Assembly (NCBI GenBank): GCA_002383325.1
Contig: DFYJ01000144.1
Coordinates: 1-34,887, forward strand
Reading direction: 5' to 3'
Source of the DNA: Candidatus Aminicenantes bacterium UBA4085
Lineage (GTDB): Bacteria; Acidobacteriota; Aminicenantia; Aminicenantales; UBA4085
Length of the DNA: 34,887 bases
The position numbers and the translations under genes were made by a program. The stretch's first letter is position 1. The number at the start of each line of letters is the position of its first letter. The notes under the pieces are model-generated. The model saw only the letters and a program-made list of their open reading frames with translations. It ran no database searches and was not told where the DNA came from. Shown piece by piece: positions 15,659 through 24,011 of this stretch.

Positions 15659-16573
15659 ATGTTTTCATCGACCAAGACTCTCCTCATCATCAACCCCGAG
15701 GCCGCGCAAGGCAAGGCCTTCCGCCGCTTCGAGAATGTGGAGCCGCGCCTGCGGCAGATCTTTCCCAGCCTGACCATCCGCCTCTCGGAGTACGCCGGGC
15801 ATGCCGTGGAGATCGGGCGCTGGGCGGCCGGCCAGGACTTCGACCTCCTCCTCTGCCTGGGCGGCGACGGCACGCCCTACGAGGTCGTCAACGGCCTCTA
15901 CACCGAAGGGCGCCCGGCCCGCCGCCCCGATCTGGCCGTCATCCCGGCCGGCACCGGCAACTCCTTTCTGCGCGACTTCGGCGTCGAGACGCCCGAGGCG
16001 GCCATCGCCCGCATCCTGGAGGGCCGGAAACGGCTGGTCGACCTGGTCGAATTCACTTGCGACGAGGGCGGAAAGACCGTGCGCCGCTACAGCCTCAACA
16101 TCATCGGGGTCGGCCTGATCGCCGACATTCTCAAGCTGACCAACGAGAAGCTCAAGCCTCTGGGCGCCCTCGGCTACAGCCTGGCCGTCCTGCTGCGCCT
16201 GGCCAAGGGCATGAACAACACGATCACCCTGACGATCGATGGCCGGGCGCGGACGATCCGCGACAGCGCCCTGGTCATCTCCAACTCCAAGTACACCGGG
16301 GGCAAGATGAAGATCGCCCCCGACGCCGACACGGCCGACGGCAAGGCCGATCTGGTCGTCTTCCGGGAGGTCAATCGGCGCGAGATACTGGCTATCTTCA
16401 AGGGCGTCTTTGCCGGGGCCCACAAGAGCCACCCCAAGGTCGACATGGTCCAGGCCGTCGAGATCGCCGTCGGGAGCGATCCGCCGCTGCGGCTGATGGC
16501 CGACGGCGAGCTTCTGGGCCTGACTCCCCTGCGGGTCAGGGTTCTGCCCGGCGAGCTGACTCTGCTGGCATGA
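15659..16573 (+). CDS. Diacylglycerol/sphingosine kinase-family lipid kinase
   Basis: A 304-residue soluble kinase of the DAGK catalytic family (YegS/DgkB type) that phosphorylates a lipid alcohol with ATP. Visible features are the INPEAAQGKAFRRF nucleotide loop near the N-terminus, the glycine-rich CLGGDGTPYEVVNGL motif (about 80-94), IPAGTGNSFLRDFG and the C-terminal KADLVVFREV and LMADGELLG segments. The ATG at 15659 starts the homology directly. The stop overlaps the acyltransferase start (ATGA), so the two probably act together in membrane lipid synthesis or remodelling. The precise lipid substrate is not known. Confidence 0.9.
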   Translation: MFSSTKTLLIINPEAAQGKAFRRFENVEPRLRQIFPSLTIRLSEYAGHAVEIGRWAAGQDFDLLLCLGGDGTPYEVVNGLYTEGRPARRPDLAVIPAGTGNSFLRDFGVETPEAAIARILEGRKRLVDLVEFTCDEGGKTVRRYSLNIIGVGLIADILKLTNEKLKPLGALGYSLAVLLRLAKGMNNTITLTIDGRARTIRDSALVISNSKYTGGKMKIAPDADTADGKADLVVFREVNRREILAIFKGVFAGAHKSHPKVDMVQAVEIAVGSDPPLRLMADGELLGLTPLRVRVLPGELTLLA

Positions 16574-17289
16574 ACGAGGCGCTTCTCCGTCTGCGCTCGC
16601 TCCTCATCTGGATTTTCGTCTTCCCGATCTTCATCGTCGGCATCTCGGCCATCTTCCTGACCGCTCTCGTCTACCGCGGGCCCCGCCTCGAGTCCCTGAT
16701 CAAAGCCGTCAGCCGGATCATCCTGTTCTCCGTCGGCATCCGGCTCCAGACGCGGGGACGGGAGAACTTCGATCCCGCCAGCCGCTACATCGTCGTCATG
16801 AACCACGTCAACTTCTTCGACCCCTTCGTCTTCTTCGCGGCGTTCCCCGGTCCGGCCCGCGGCATGGAGGAGGAGAAGCATTTCCGCTGGCCGCTCTACG
16901 GGGCCATGCTGCGGCGGATCGGCATGGTCCCGGTGGACCGCGGCCACCGCCTCAGGGCCCGCGAGAGCCTCAAGCGGGCGGCCGGCCTGATCCGGGCCCG
17001 GCCGGGCTTCTCCTTCACCGTCATGGCCGAGGGGACGCGGACGAGGGACGGCAAGCTGGGCCCCTTCAAGCGCGGCGCCTTCATCCTGGCCGCCGAGGCT
17101 GGGCTGGACATCCTGCCGATGGCCCAAATCGGAGCGGGGCGGATCAACCGCAAGGGCAGCCGGCTCATCCGCCCCGGTCAGATCGACATCGTCATCGGTC
17201 CGCCGATCTCCCCGGACGGAGCGACCCGCGAGAATCATGAGGAATTTTTGGAGCGGACCCGGGCCTGGTTCCTGCGCTACGTCGATTGA
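16570..17289 (+). CDS. PlsC-type 1-acyl-glycerol-3-phosphate acyltransferase
   Basis: A 239-residue membrane-associated enzyme with an N-terminal hydrophobic segment (about 9-36). It carries the acyltransferase block I motif NHVNFFD (HX4D), the block III motif EGTRTR and block IV LPMAQIGAG. The family moves an acyl chain onto lysophosphatidic acid or a similar acceptor. It is translationally coupled to the lipid kinase by an ATGA overlap, so it may acylate the phosphorylated product. The acceptor could also be an unusual lipid. The 7-base gap to the convergent next gene leaves no room for a terminator. Confidence 0.9.
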   Translation: MNEALLRLRSLLIWIFVFPIFIVGISAIFLTALVYRGPRLESLIKAVSRIILFSVGIRLQTRGRENFDPASRYIVVMNHVNFFDPFVFFAAFPGPARGMEEEKHFRWPLYGAMLRRIGMVPVDRGHRLRARESLKRAAGLIRARPGFSFTVMAEGTRTRDGKLGPFKRGAFILAAEAGLDILPMAQIGAGRINRKGSRLIRPGQIDIVIGPPISPDGATRENHEEFLERTRAWFLRYVD

Positions 17290-17296
17290 GCGGCCG

Positions 17297-18556
17297 TCAG
17301 CGTTTGGGGCCCAGCAGCTTCACTTCCTGCAGGCACATGGCGTACCTGCTGCCGCGGGGACTGGACGCGAACTTGGTCCCGATCCAGCCGTTGGTGAAGT
17401 TGGCCGAGTAGCACAGCCACAGCGTCCGCCCGTCGGCCGAGATGAACTTGGACGGGGCGTTGACGAAGTAGGCCTGCTCGCCGAAGTCCTTCAGGTAGGC
17501 GGCCAGCCGCCAGGGCCCGGTGACCGCGTCGGCCTCCAGGATATAGGTCGAGAACTTCCACACGGTCAGGCCGCCGTCGGTGACGAACATCAGGTATTTC
17601 TTGAGCGGCGCGTCGTAGGTGATCGTGACGCAGCCCATGGCGTTGGCCCACTCGGCCAGCGGCCGGATGCGTTCGAAGTCCTTGGTCCAGACCGGCCGCC
17701 CGGCCTCGTCGTGCCCGCCGAAGTACTCGTAGCGACTCGCGTCGTTGATCGCCGCCGGGGAGGGGATGACCCGGGCCAGGTAGACCTGGTCCCCGGTGAT
17801 CCAGCTGAGGTTGGCGATGCGGTCCTCCATATCGGTCTGGACGGCTCCATGCCCGACCAGATAGGCCTTGGCGTCGGGCGAGTGCTCCATATTGCGGCCG
17901 AAATCCACGAAGTGGAGGGCGCCCATCTTGACCGGGCCGCCCTTGCGCTCCGGCTCGGGGAAGAGTGCCCGGCCGGGCTCGCACGTGTGCGGCGGATCGA
18001 GCCAGGTCATGCCGCCGTCCTCCGAGATATAGAAGCCGGGCGTGGGTCCCAGGACGGGCCAGTTCAGTCCATAGCCGGCGTTGAGCAGCCCGTAGGTCCC
18101 GTAGTACCAGATGCCGTCGTGGACCAGCGTACCGCAGGGGTAGCGCCCCTCGTAGGGCGCGGGCGAGCCGGGCCGGATGCCGAGCGGCCGGATCCTGAGC
18201 TTGAGGGGGTCATCGCCCTCGATGACCGCCTGTCCGGTTGCGGCGTCCTTGCCGGCCGACGAGACCCGGACCTCGTCGACCCGGCCGTCGGTGAAGGGCG
18301 AGTACATCTTCCCGTCCGCCGCCCAGGACGGGTACCAGGTGTCGGCGTCGGTGTACTCGGCGTGCCGTCCGGTGAACTCCAGTCCGGTGATGTCCGTGGA
18401 CGGAGGAAACGGGCAGTCGGCCGGCGGCGTCGAGGCCCAGACGAAGCCCCTCGTCTCCGGTCGGGGGCGGCACGAGGCCAAGCCAAGGATCAGCCCCGCG
18501 GCCGTCAGGGCGATCGTCCAGGCCGTCTTCTCCATCCGTCGGGAATGTGCGCGCAT
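17297..18556 (-). CDS. Secreted lipoprotein with sialidase/GH43-like propeller features
   Basis: A 419-residue protein with a lipoprotein signal (lipobox LASC at about residues 26-29), so it is membrane-anchored outside the cytoplasm. The sequence YISEDGGMTWLDPP is an Asp-box of the sialidase type. Repeated segments such as DTWYPSWAADGKMYSPFTDG, YFVNAPSKFISADGRTLWLCYSANF and YLMFVTDGGL look like blades of a beta-propeller seen in GH43/GH32-like or DUF4185-type proteins. No catalytic set can be assigned with confidence. The start at 18556 has GGGGGAGG just upstream; an internal ATG at 18535 has none. A glycan-active role fits the neighbourhood but is inferred. Confidence 0.65.
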   Translation of the reverse strand: MRAHSRRMEKTAWTIALTAAGLILGLASCRPRPETRGFVWASTPPADCPFPPSTDITGLEFTGRHAEYTDADTWYPSWAADGKMYSPFTDGRVDEVRVSSAGKDAATGQAVIEGDDPLKLRIRPLGIRPGSPAPYEGRYPCGTLVHDGIWYYGTYGLLNAGYGLNWPVLGPTPGFYISEDGGMTWLDPPHTCEPGRALFPEPERKGGPVKMGALHFVDFGRNMEHSPDAKAYLVGHGAVQTDMEDRIANLSWITGDQVYLARVIPSPAAINDASRYEYFGGHDEAGRPVWTKDFERIRPLAEWANAMGCVTITYDAPLKKYLMFVTDGGLTVWKFSTYILEADAVTGPWRLAAYLKDFGEQAYFVNAPSKFISADGRTLWLCYSANFTNGWIGTKFASSPRGSRYAMCLQEVKLLGPKR

Positions 18557-18763
18557 GGCCTCCCCCGTCGAAGCGATCGGAATCCCTTTCCCTTTCCTTT
18601 CTACCATAAGCGGGAAAAGGGGGTCAACGTCGGCGACTCGGCCGTCAGGGGAATCACCCCCCCAAATCGCCCCCGGGGGTGATGGACGTCGGGGGGCAAG
18701 GAGGGCTAGACTGTCGGCGTCGGGCGAGGAGCCCCCCGAATTCCGCCGACAGGAGAGAGTGCC

Positions 18764-19801
18764 ATGCCGAAAGCCATCGCCAAGACCACGGTCGCCGATA
18801 AGGACATCCAGATCGTCATCGCCGGAGCCGGCGGTTTTATCGGCGGCAACCTGGCCGCCTATTTCAAGGCCAAGGGCTTCCGCCGCATCCGGGCCGTCGA
18901 CAAGAAGCCCCTGCGCGACTGGTACCAGCGCACACCCGGCGTCGAGTGCCTGCGCCTCGATCTCAGCCAGGAAGCCAATTGCAAGCGGGCCGTGGAGGGC
19001 GCGACGGAGATCTATCAATTGGCCGCCGACATGGGCGGCATGGGCTTCATCGAGCGCTTCCGGATCGAATGCCTCCGCTCCGTCCTGATCAACACCCACA
19101 TGATCGAGTCGGCCTGGAAGGCCGGCTGCGAGCGTTACTTCTACTCTTCCTCGGCCTGCGTCTACAACACCGACTTGCAGAAGGACCCCGACGTCCGGGC
19201 CCTCAAGGAGTCGGATGCCTACCCGGCCATGGCCGAGCGCGGCTACGGCTGGGAGAAGCTGATCTCCGAGATGTTCTGCCAGGAATACCGGGCCGAGCGG
19301 GGGATGAAAACCTTCATCGCCCGCTTCCACAACGTCTACGGGCCCTGGGGCACCTGGACCGGCGGACGGGAGAAGGCTCCCGCGGCCATCAGCCGCAAGG
19401 TCATCGAGGCCGTCGACACCAAGTCGGGCCGCATCCGCATCTGGGGCGACGGCACCCAGACCCGCAGCTACATGTACATCGACGACTGCGTCAAGGGCAT
19501 CGACCGCATCACCCACACCGACGCCCTGATCGCCACCCCGATCAACCTGGGCACCAGCGAGCTGATCTCGGTCAACGACCTGGTGACGATGGTCGAGGGG
19601 ATCGCCGGGGTCAAGCTGCGCCGGACCTACGAGATGGACGCGCCGCGGGGCGTGGCCGGCCGCAACTCCGACAACACCTTCATCCGGAAGATGCTGGGCT
19701 GGGAGCCCGATACGCCGCTGCGGGTGGGGATGAAGAAGACCTATGACTGGATCAAGAGCCAGAACGAGTTGAAGAAGGCCGGCCACAAGACCGTCGACTG
19801 A
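18764..19801 (+). CDS. GDP-mannose 3,5-epimerase-like NAD-dependent epimerase
   Basis: A 345-residue extended short-chain dehydrogenase. It has the Rossmann loop GAGGFIGG (21-28), AADMGGMGF (88-96), SSACVYN with Cys132, YGWEK with Tyr161 and Lys165, and the GGREKAPAA loop with Lys204. In plant GDP-mannose 3,5-epimerase the key residues are Cys145, Tyr174, Lys178 and Lys217; the spacings 29, 4 and 39 are the same here. The reaction inverts C3 and C5 of GDP-D-mannose to give GDP-L-galactose or GDP-L-gulose. The AGGAGAGA ribosome site lies about 7 bases before the ATG. It may supply an L-sugar for a surface polysaccharide. Confidence 0.88.
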   Translation: MPKAIAKTTVADKDIQIVIAGAGGFIGGNLAAYFKAKGFRRIRAVDKKPLRDWYQRTPGVECLRLDLSQEANCKRAVEGATEIYQLAADMGGMGFIERFRIECLRSVLINTHMIESAWKAGCERYFYSSSACVYNTDLQKDPDVRALKESDAYPAMAERGYGWEKLISEMFCQEYRAERGMKTFIARFHNVYGPWGTWTGGREKAPAAISRKVIEAVDTKSGRIRIWGDGTQTRSYMYIDDCVKGIDRITHTDALIATPINLGTSELISVNDLVTMVEGIAGVKLRRTYEMDAPRGVAGRNSDNTFIRKMLGWEPDTPLRVGMKKTYDWIKSQNELKKAGHKTVD

Positions 19802-19822
19802 TCGTTCCGCCCGGGGGCCCAT

Positions 19823-19851
19823 TTGTCAAGGCCCCGGCCGGAGCGTATAAT
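19823..19851 (+). promoter_or_regulatory. Near-consensus sigma70 promoter for the cytidylyltransferase-fold gene
   Basis: TTGTCA (19823-19828) and a perfect TATAAT (19846-19851) are 17 bases apart. The predicted transcript starts near 19858, about 19 bases before the ATG at 19877, and would also carry rsgA. The site lies just after the epimerase stop, so this gene can be expressed independently of the epimerase. Confidence 0.6.
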
Positions 19852-19876
19852 CGCCGCCTGCGAGGCTCGTTCCAAC

Positions 19877-20695
19877 ATGAAAACCGTCGTCGTCGTCGGC
19901 AGCTTCGACGATCTCCGCTCCCGCCAGGCCCGCTTCCTCGAGGAAGCCGCTAAGATCGGCGAAGTCCACGCCTGGGTCTGGCCCGACGCGGCCGTCCGCA
20001 GGATCGCCGGCAAGCCGGCCAAGTTCCCGGCCGGCGAGCGGGTCTACATGGCCCAGTCCCTGCGCTTCGTCAAGAGCGCCCGGATCGCCGCGGGCCAGCC
20101 GACGGCCCACGCCCTCCCGGGCCTGGAGGTCATCAAGCCCCAGGTCTGGGCGGTCATGGAAGGCGAAGCCGTCGAGGAGAAGAAGGCCTTCTGCGCCGGG
20201 CTCGGCATCGAGCTGAGGGCCATCCCGGAGAGCAGCCTGCTGGCCATCCCGCCGGCGCCGCCGCTCGAGCCCCGCCTGGCCCACCGCCGCAAGGTCATCG
20301 TCAGCGGCTGCTTCGACTGGCTCCACTCCGGTCATATGCGCTTCTTCGAAGAGGCCGCGGGCTACGGCGATCTATTCGTCGACGTCGGCAGCGACAACAA
20401 CATTCGGATGCTCAAAGGCAAGGGCCATCCCCTGCTCAACCAGGACACCCGCCTCTACATGGTCCTGGCCGTCAAGCACGTCAAGCAGGCCTTCATCGGG
20501 TCCGGCTTCGGCTGGCTCGATGCGGCGCCCGAGATCGCCCGCATCAAGCCCGACATCTACCTGGTCAACGAGGACGGCGACCGGCCGGAGAAGAAGATCT
20601 TCTGCGAGGAGCGCGGCATTCAGTACCTGGTCCTCAAGCGGACGCCCAAGAGCGGCCTGCCGCCCCGCGACAGCACGACCCTGCGCGGCTTCTGA
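19877..20695 (+). CDS. Tandem cytidylyltransferase-fold protein, N-terminal half degenerate
   Basis: A 272-residue protein made of two similar nucleotidyltransferase-fold halves (about 1-125 and 137-272). The C-terminal half has a full active-site motif, GCFDWLHSGH with His150 and His153, and SGLPPRDSTT at its end, as in glycerol-3-phosphate cytidylyltransferase and heptose-phosphate adenylyltransferase. The N-terminal half aligns along its whole length (GSFDDLRSRQARFLEEAA against GCFDWLHSGHMRFFEEAA) but has lost the HxGH histidines. It probably activates a phosphorylated sugar or polyol to a CDP or ADP derivative; the substrate is unknown. It lies between the epimerase and rsgA, which starts 7 bases after its stop. 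Confidence 0.8.
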   Translation: MKTVVVVGSFDDLRSRQARFLEEAAKIGEVHAWVWPDAAVRRIAGKPAKFPAGERVYMAQSLRFVKSARIAAGQPTAHALPGLEVIKPQVWAVMEGEAVEEKKAFCAGLGIELRAIPESSLLAIPPAPPLEPRLAHRRKVIVSGCFDWLHSGHMRFFEEAAGYGDLFVDVGSDNNIRMLKGKGHPLLNQDTRLYMVLAVKHVKQAFIGSGFGWLDAAPEIARIKPDIYLVNEDGDRPEKKIFCEERGIQYLVLKRTPKSGLPPRDSTTLRGF

Positions 20696-20702
20696 TTCCG
20701 CC

Positions 20703-21818
20703 ATGACCACCCCTTCCCTCACGCCCGGAATCGCGGCGCTGCGCGCCTTGGGCTGGGACGACTCCCGCCAGGCCGAGGCGGAGACGCTGACGGGACCGGG
20801 CCTCGTCTTCGCCCGAGTGGCGGTCGAACACCGGGAGATGTACCTCGTCCTGACCGCCGGCGGCGAGCGCACGGCCGAAGTGTCCGGGCGCTTCCTCTTC
20901 GAGGCCGAGTCCCCGGCCGACTTCCCTAAGGTCGGCGATTGGGTGGCGGCGACCGATTTCCCCGACGAGGCCAAGGCCGTCATCCACGCCGTTCTCCCCC
21001 GCCGGACGTGCCTGTCGCGCAACGCCGCCGGCCGCCGGACCGAGGAGCAGGTCCTGGCCGCCAACATCGACACGATCTTTCTCGTCCAGGGCCTCGACCT
21101 GGACTTCAACGTCCGCCGCCTGGAGCGCCAGATGGTCACGGCCCGGGCCAGCGGGGCCGAGCCCGTGGTCGTCCTTAACAAGGCCGATCTCGTCCCAGAC
21201 GCCGGGGTCTTCCTGTCGCAGGTCCGCGTGGCCCTGCCCGGGGTGGAAGCCCTGGCCGCCTCGGCCCTGGCCGAGACGGGCCTGGATGCCCTCAGCAGCC
21301 GGTTGCTCCCCGGCCGGACCCATGTCCTGCTAGGCTCCTCCGGCGTCGGCAAGTCCACCCTGATCAACCGGCTCGTCGGACGCGACATGCTGGCCACCGC
21401 CCCGGTGCGCGGGGACGACTCCAAGGGCCGCCACACGACGACCCGCCGCGAGCTCATCGCCCTGGAAAGCGGCGCCCTGCTCATCGACACGCCGGGGGTG
21501 CGCGAGTTCCAGCTCTGGGAGTCGGATGAGGGCATGGACGAGGTCTTCGCCGACATCGCCGCCCTGGCCGAGGGCTGCCGCTTCGGCGACTGCACCCACA
21601 CCCGCGAGGCGGGCTGCGCGGTGCTGGCGGCGCTCGAGGCCGGGACCCTTCCGGAGGGCCGCTACCAAAGCTGGCTGAAGCTGCGCAAGGAGCTGGCCTA
21701 CTTGGAAAGGCGCCAGCGGGAAAAGCCCGGCGATGAAAAGAGGGCCTGGTTCAAGGAGATCCAGGGAGCCCTCAAGACCTACCGCAAGGTCGACCCCAAG
21801 TCCCGCTTCCGGGACTGA
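20703..21818 (+). CDS. rsgA: Ribosome small subunit-dependent GTPase A
   Basis: A 371-residue circularly permuted GTPase that helps mature the 30S subunit. The order of motifs proves the permutation: G4 NKAD (159-162) comes before G1 GSSGVGKST (211-219) and G3 DTPG (262-265). An N-terminal OB-like domain and a C-terminal zinc site (Cys292, Cys297, His299, Cys305, from GCRFGDCTHTREAGC) complete the family layout. The ATG at 20703 is 7 bases after the previous stop and has no strong ribosome site, so it is probably read from the same transcript. It converges with the PD40 gene after a 4-base gap. Confidence 0.95.
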   Translation: MTTPSLTPGIAALRALGWDDSRQAEAETLTGPGLVFARVAVEHREMYLVLTAGGERTAEVSGRFLFEAESPADFPKVGDWVAATDFPDEAKAVIHAVLPRRTCLSRNAAGRRTEEQVLAANIDTIFLVQGLDLDFNVRRLERQMVTARASGAEPVVVLNKADLVPDAGVFLSQVRVALPGVEALAASALAETGLDALSSRLLPGRTHVLLGSSGVGKSTLINRLVGRDMLATAPVRGDDSKGRHTTTRRELIALESGALLIDTPGVREFQLWESDEGMDEVFADIAALAEGCRFGDCTHTREAGCAVLAALEAGTLPEGRYQSWLKLRKELAYLERRQREKPGDEKRAWFKEIQGALKTYRKVDPKSRFRD

Positions 21819-21822
21819 GGCC

Positions 21823-23916
21823 CTATTTCTTGGGCAGGAAGTTCTCGATGGCCCAGGTTTCGCTCACGGGGAAATCGCCAGAAGTGTAGACGAGCCTGCG
21901 AGTCGGCAAATCATCGGAAAAAGAAGAAATCCGGTTCCCCGAGATGCCAGTTTTGACCGGCGCACCGCCATCGATCGGGACTCGCCAGAGGTGCATCTTG
22001 CCTCCGGCATCACGCTTGGCCACAAAGACGCTCCGGCTATCTGAAGACCATCCCGTGTGATAAAACACCTCGTTCTCATTCTTCTTATCAAAGGCTTCGC
22101 TCCAGAGCGCTTTTGGCTCCCCTCCCGCGGATGGGACCAAATGGAGAGAGCGAACGGCTTCCTCGCTCGTTACGAAGGCCACATACTTTTCGTCGGGGGA
22201 CAAGCTCATGAAGGCGGCTCGAACAGGCCCGGGCCAGATCGTGGAGCGAGCCGAGCTTGCCGTTTCCAGCCTGATGAACTCGGGTGACCTTGAGTTATTC
22301 TCGGCATATCCGAAGACGACGCTTTCCGACGAAGAAATCAGCGGAAAGTAGCCTTTCACGGAAGGAAAAACCGCCTCAACTTTACCCGATTCTGTGGCCA
22401 GTTTCTTATAAACGTATTCCCCCCCTGCATTCCGGCCCATGAACAAGACGGACTTGGAATCGGACGACCAGCGTAGGGGAGTGAAATTGCTGATTTTGAT
22501 ATCAACGGAAAATGCCTGCGACTTGCCCGTCACAAAGTCATGGACGACGATCGTGTCCGAATCAACCATAGAACCGAATGCGTCTGTCCGGGTAGATAGA
22601 AAAGCAACTTTTTTCCCATCGGGCGAAGGCTCGCTTGTGGAATTTTGGCCCTCAAACGACTGGACAATCGCCTTGGGTGGAACGATGACCCGGCCCGTCT
22701 CAAGATCGACTTCGGCCGCCACGACGTCCTGACGTATCGAGAACAGGGAATAGAAGAGTGCGCCCTGCGAGGTCATCCCATTCGCGATGATCCGGCCCAC
22801 GCCGGGGCGTCGCAATGCTGGTTCTTCAGCCGCACCCGCCGGATTCCATTTGAGCGTATAAAGCCCATTCGCGCCGGACCGGTTGCTCGTCATTACCAGG
22901 CAGGCTCCCTCCCGAGGCCATCCAAATAAGACATCTTCGGCCGGATGGCGAACGATGGGAAAATCGCGGGAGCCGGCAATTTCAAGAACGGAGATATCCC
23001 GGTTGAAGAAGTCGCTTTCATTGTTAAAGTCGAAGGCAACAAAGCGATCGTCTGGGGAGAAGAAGGCATGCATGATCATCCTTGGACCCTTCGTTCTCGG
23101 AGGCATGGCCTTAAGGACTTTTTCGACTCCATCCTTCGTTGAGATCAAGCTCAGGCTTTGGCTCTCCCGATCGGAAATGAGGGCCAGGATCGATTGGCCA
23201 TCCCAGGACCAGTCGAACGGATCGACTTGTCTCCCCTTCTGATCAAAGAGAACCCTCGTCGCACCTGACTCCAGATCGGCGATTCGAAGATCGAGGCCTC
23301 CCTCCTTGTTGTACCAAACATAGGCGATCCGCTTGGTGTCCTTGGACCAGACTGATTCGCCGGCGAACTGAGCGGGTTTCTCATAGGTTGCATCAAAGGT
23401 CAGCCGACGATCAGACATCCTCGACAGATCGAGGACATAGAGATCACCAGCCCCGTCTTTCGAGTAGGCCCACTGCTTTCCATCGGGCGAAATCGCCCCG
23501 ACTGTCTCGGCCTCGGAACCCCAGATCTTACGGAGCCGAAGCTCGTCGGAGGCCTGAGCGGCCGGGCGACCGGAAGAGGCCATCGCGGCCAGCCGCTCCT
23601 TGGCCAGCTTAACGGCCTCCGGCTGCTCGGGGAAGCGGTCGATCACATCCTGGAAGGCCTTGCGGGCCGCCTGTGCCCCCTGCTTCTCGTAACAGACGCC
23701 GATATAGTACTGGGCCAGGGCCGCCGTCTCGCGGGCCTGTGTCGGCGTCGCAACGAGGGCGGTCAGGATCTTCAGCGTCCCCTCGATATCCCCCCTCGTC
23801 TCAAGGAGATATTTGGCTTTCTCCAACTGAGCCTTGCCGTCGTCCTGGCTCGAAACGCCCGCGAGGACCAAGGCCAGGAGAAGAGCCCCCACCCAAACAA
23901 CTCGGTTTCTCATCAT
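21823..23916 (-). CDS. Secreted TPR and TolB-like PD40 beta-propeller protein
   Basis: A 697-residue protein with a signal peptide (about 1-24). A short TPR-like helical part (about 28-115, AQYYIGVCYEKQGAQAARKAFQDVIDRFP) is followed by a propeller of PD40 repeats, such as ISPDGKQWAYSKDG, WSKDTKRIAYVWYN, SPDGKKVAFLST and SPDEKYVAFVTS. Such proteins sit in the periplasm and usually act as binding scaffolds; no peptidase domain follows here. The body of the gene is visibly poorer in G+C than its neighbours. Its promoter region contains the same GTCA array as the sensor kinase gene, so the adjacent response regulator probably controls it. GGGAAGGG precedes the ATG at 23916. Confidence 0.85.
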   Translation of the reverse strand: MMRNRVVWVGALLLALVLAGVSSQDDGKAQLEKAKYLLETRGDIEGTLKILTALVATPTQARETAALAQYYIGVCYEKQGAQAARKAFQDVIDRFPEQPEAVKLAKERLAAMASSGRPAAQASDELRLRKIWGSEAETVGAISPDGKQWAYSKDGAGDLYVLDLSRMSDRRLTFDATYEKPAQFAGESVWSKDTKRIAYVWYNKEGGLDLRIADLESGATRVLFDQKGRQVDPFDWSWDGQSILALISDRESQSLSLISTKDGVEKVLKAMPPRTKGPRMIMHAFFSPDDRFVAFDFNNESDFFNRDISVLEIAGSRDFPIVRHPAEDVLFGWPREGACLVMTSNRSGANGLYTLKWNPAGAAEEPALRRPGVGRIIANGMTSQGALFYSLFSIRQDVVAAEVDLETGRVIVPPKAIVQSFEGQNSTSEPSPDGKKVAFLSTRTDAFGSMVDSDTIVVHDFVTGKSQAFSVDIKISNFTPLRWSSDSKSVLFMGRNAGGEYVYKKLATESGKVEAVFPSVKGYFPLISSSESVVFGYAENNSRSPEFIRLETASSARSTIWPGPVRAAFMSLSPDEKYVAFVTSEEAVRSLHLVPSAGGEPKALWSEAFDKKNENEVFYHTGWSSDSRSVFVAKRDAGGKMHLWRVPIDGGAPVKTGISGNRISSFSDDLPTRRLVYTSGDFPVSETWAIENFLPKK

Positions 23917-23976
23917 GATTGCCCTTCCCAGGTTTATTCCTGCGGGCCCAATCTAGCGCGATTTCCGACGGGAGGT

Positions 23977-24011
23977 GTCAAACGGCGGTCAAAGATCGTC
24001 AATAATTGTCA
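23977..24011 (-). promoter_or_regulatory. Four-box response-regulator operator upstream of the PD40 gene
   Basis: On the plus strand GTCA starts at 23977, 23988, 23998 and 24008, giving spacings of 11, 10 and 10. In the direction of the PD40 gene these read as TTGAC boxes, and the nearest one forms TTGACA in a -35 position about 60 bases before the ATG. Tandem half-sites about one helical turn apart are typical of OmpR/PhoB-family regulators. The third box contains the stop codon of the response regulator gene. Confidence 0.6.

Noticed and set aside
17297..19822. A single 841-codon minus-strand protein running through the epimerase region
   Set aside because: Only its C-terminal 419 residues have a signal peptide and propeller features; the rest is antisense to the epimerase gene. 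The start was set at 18556.
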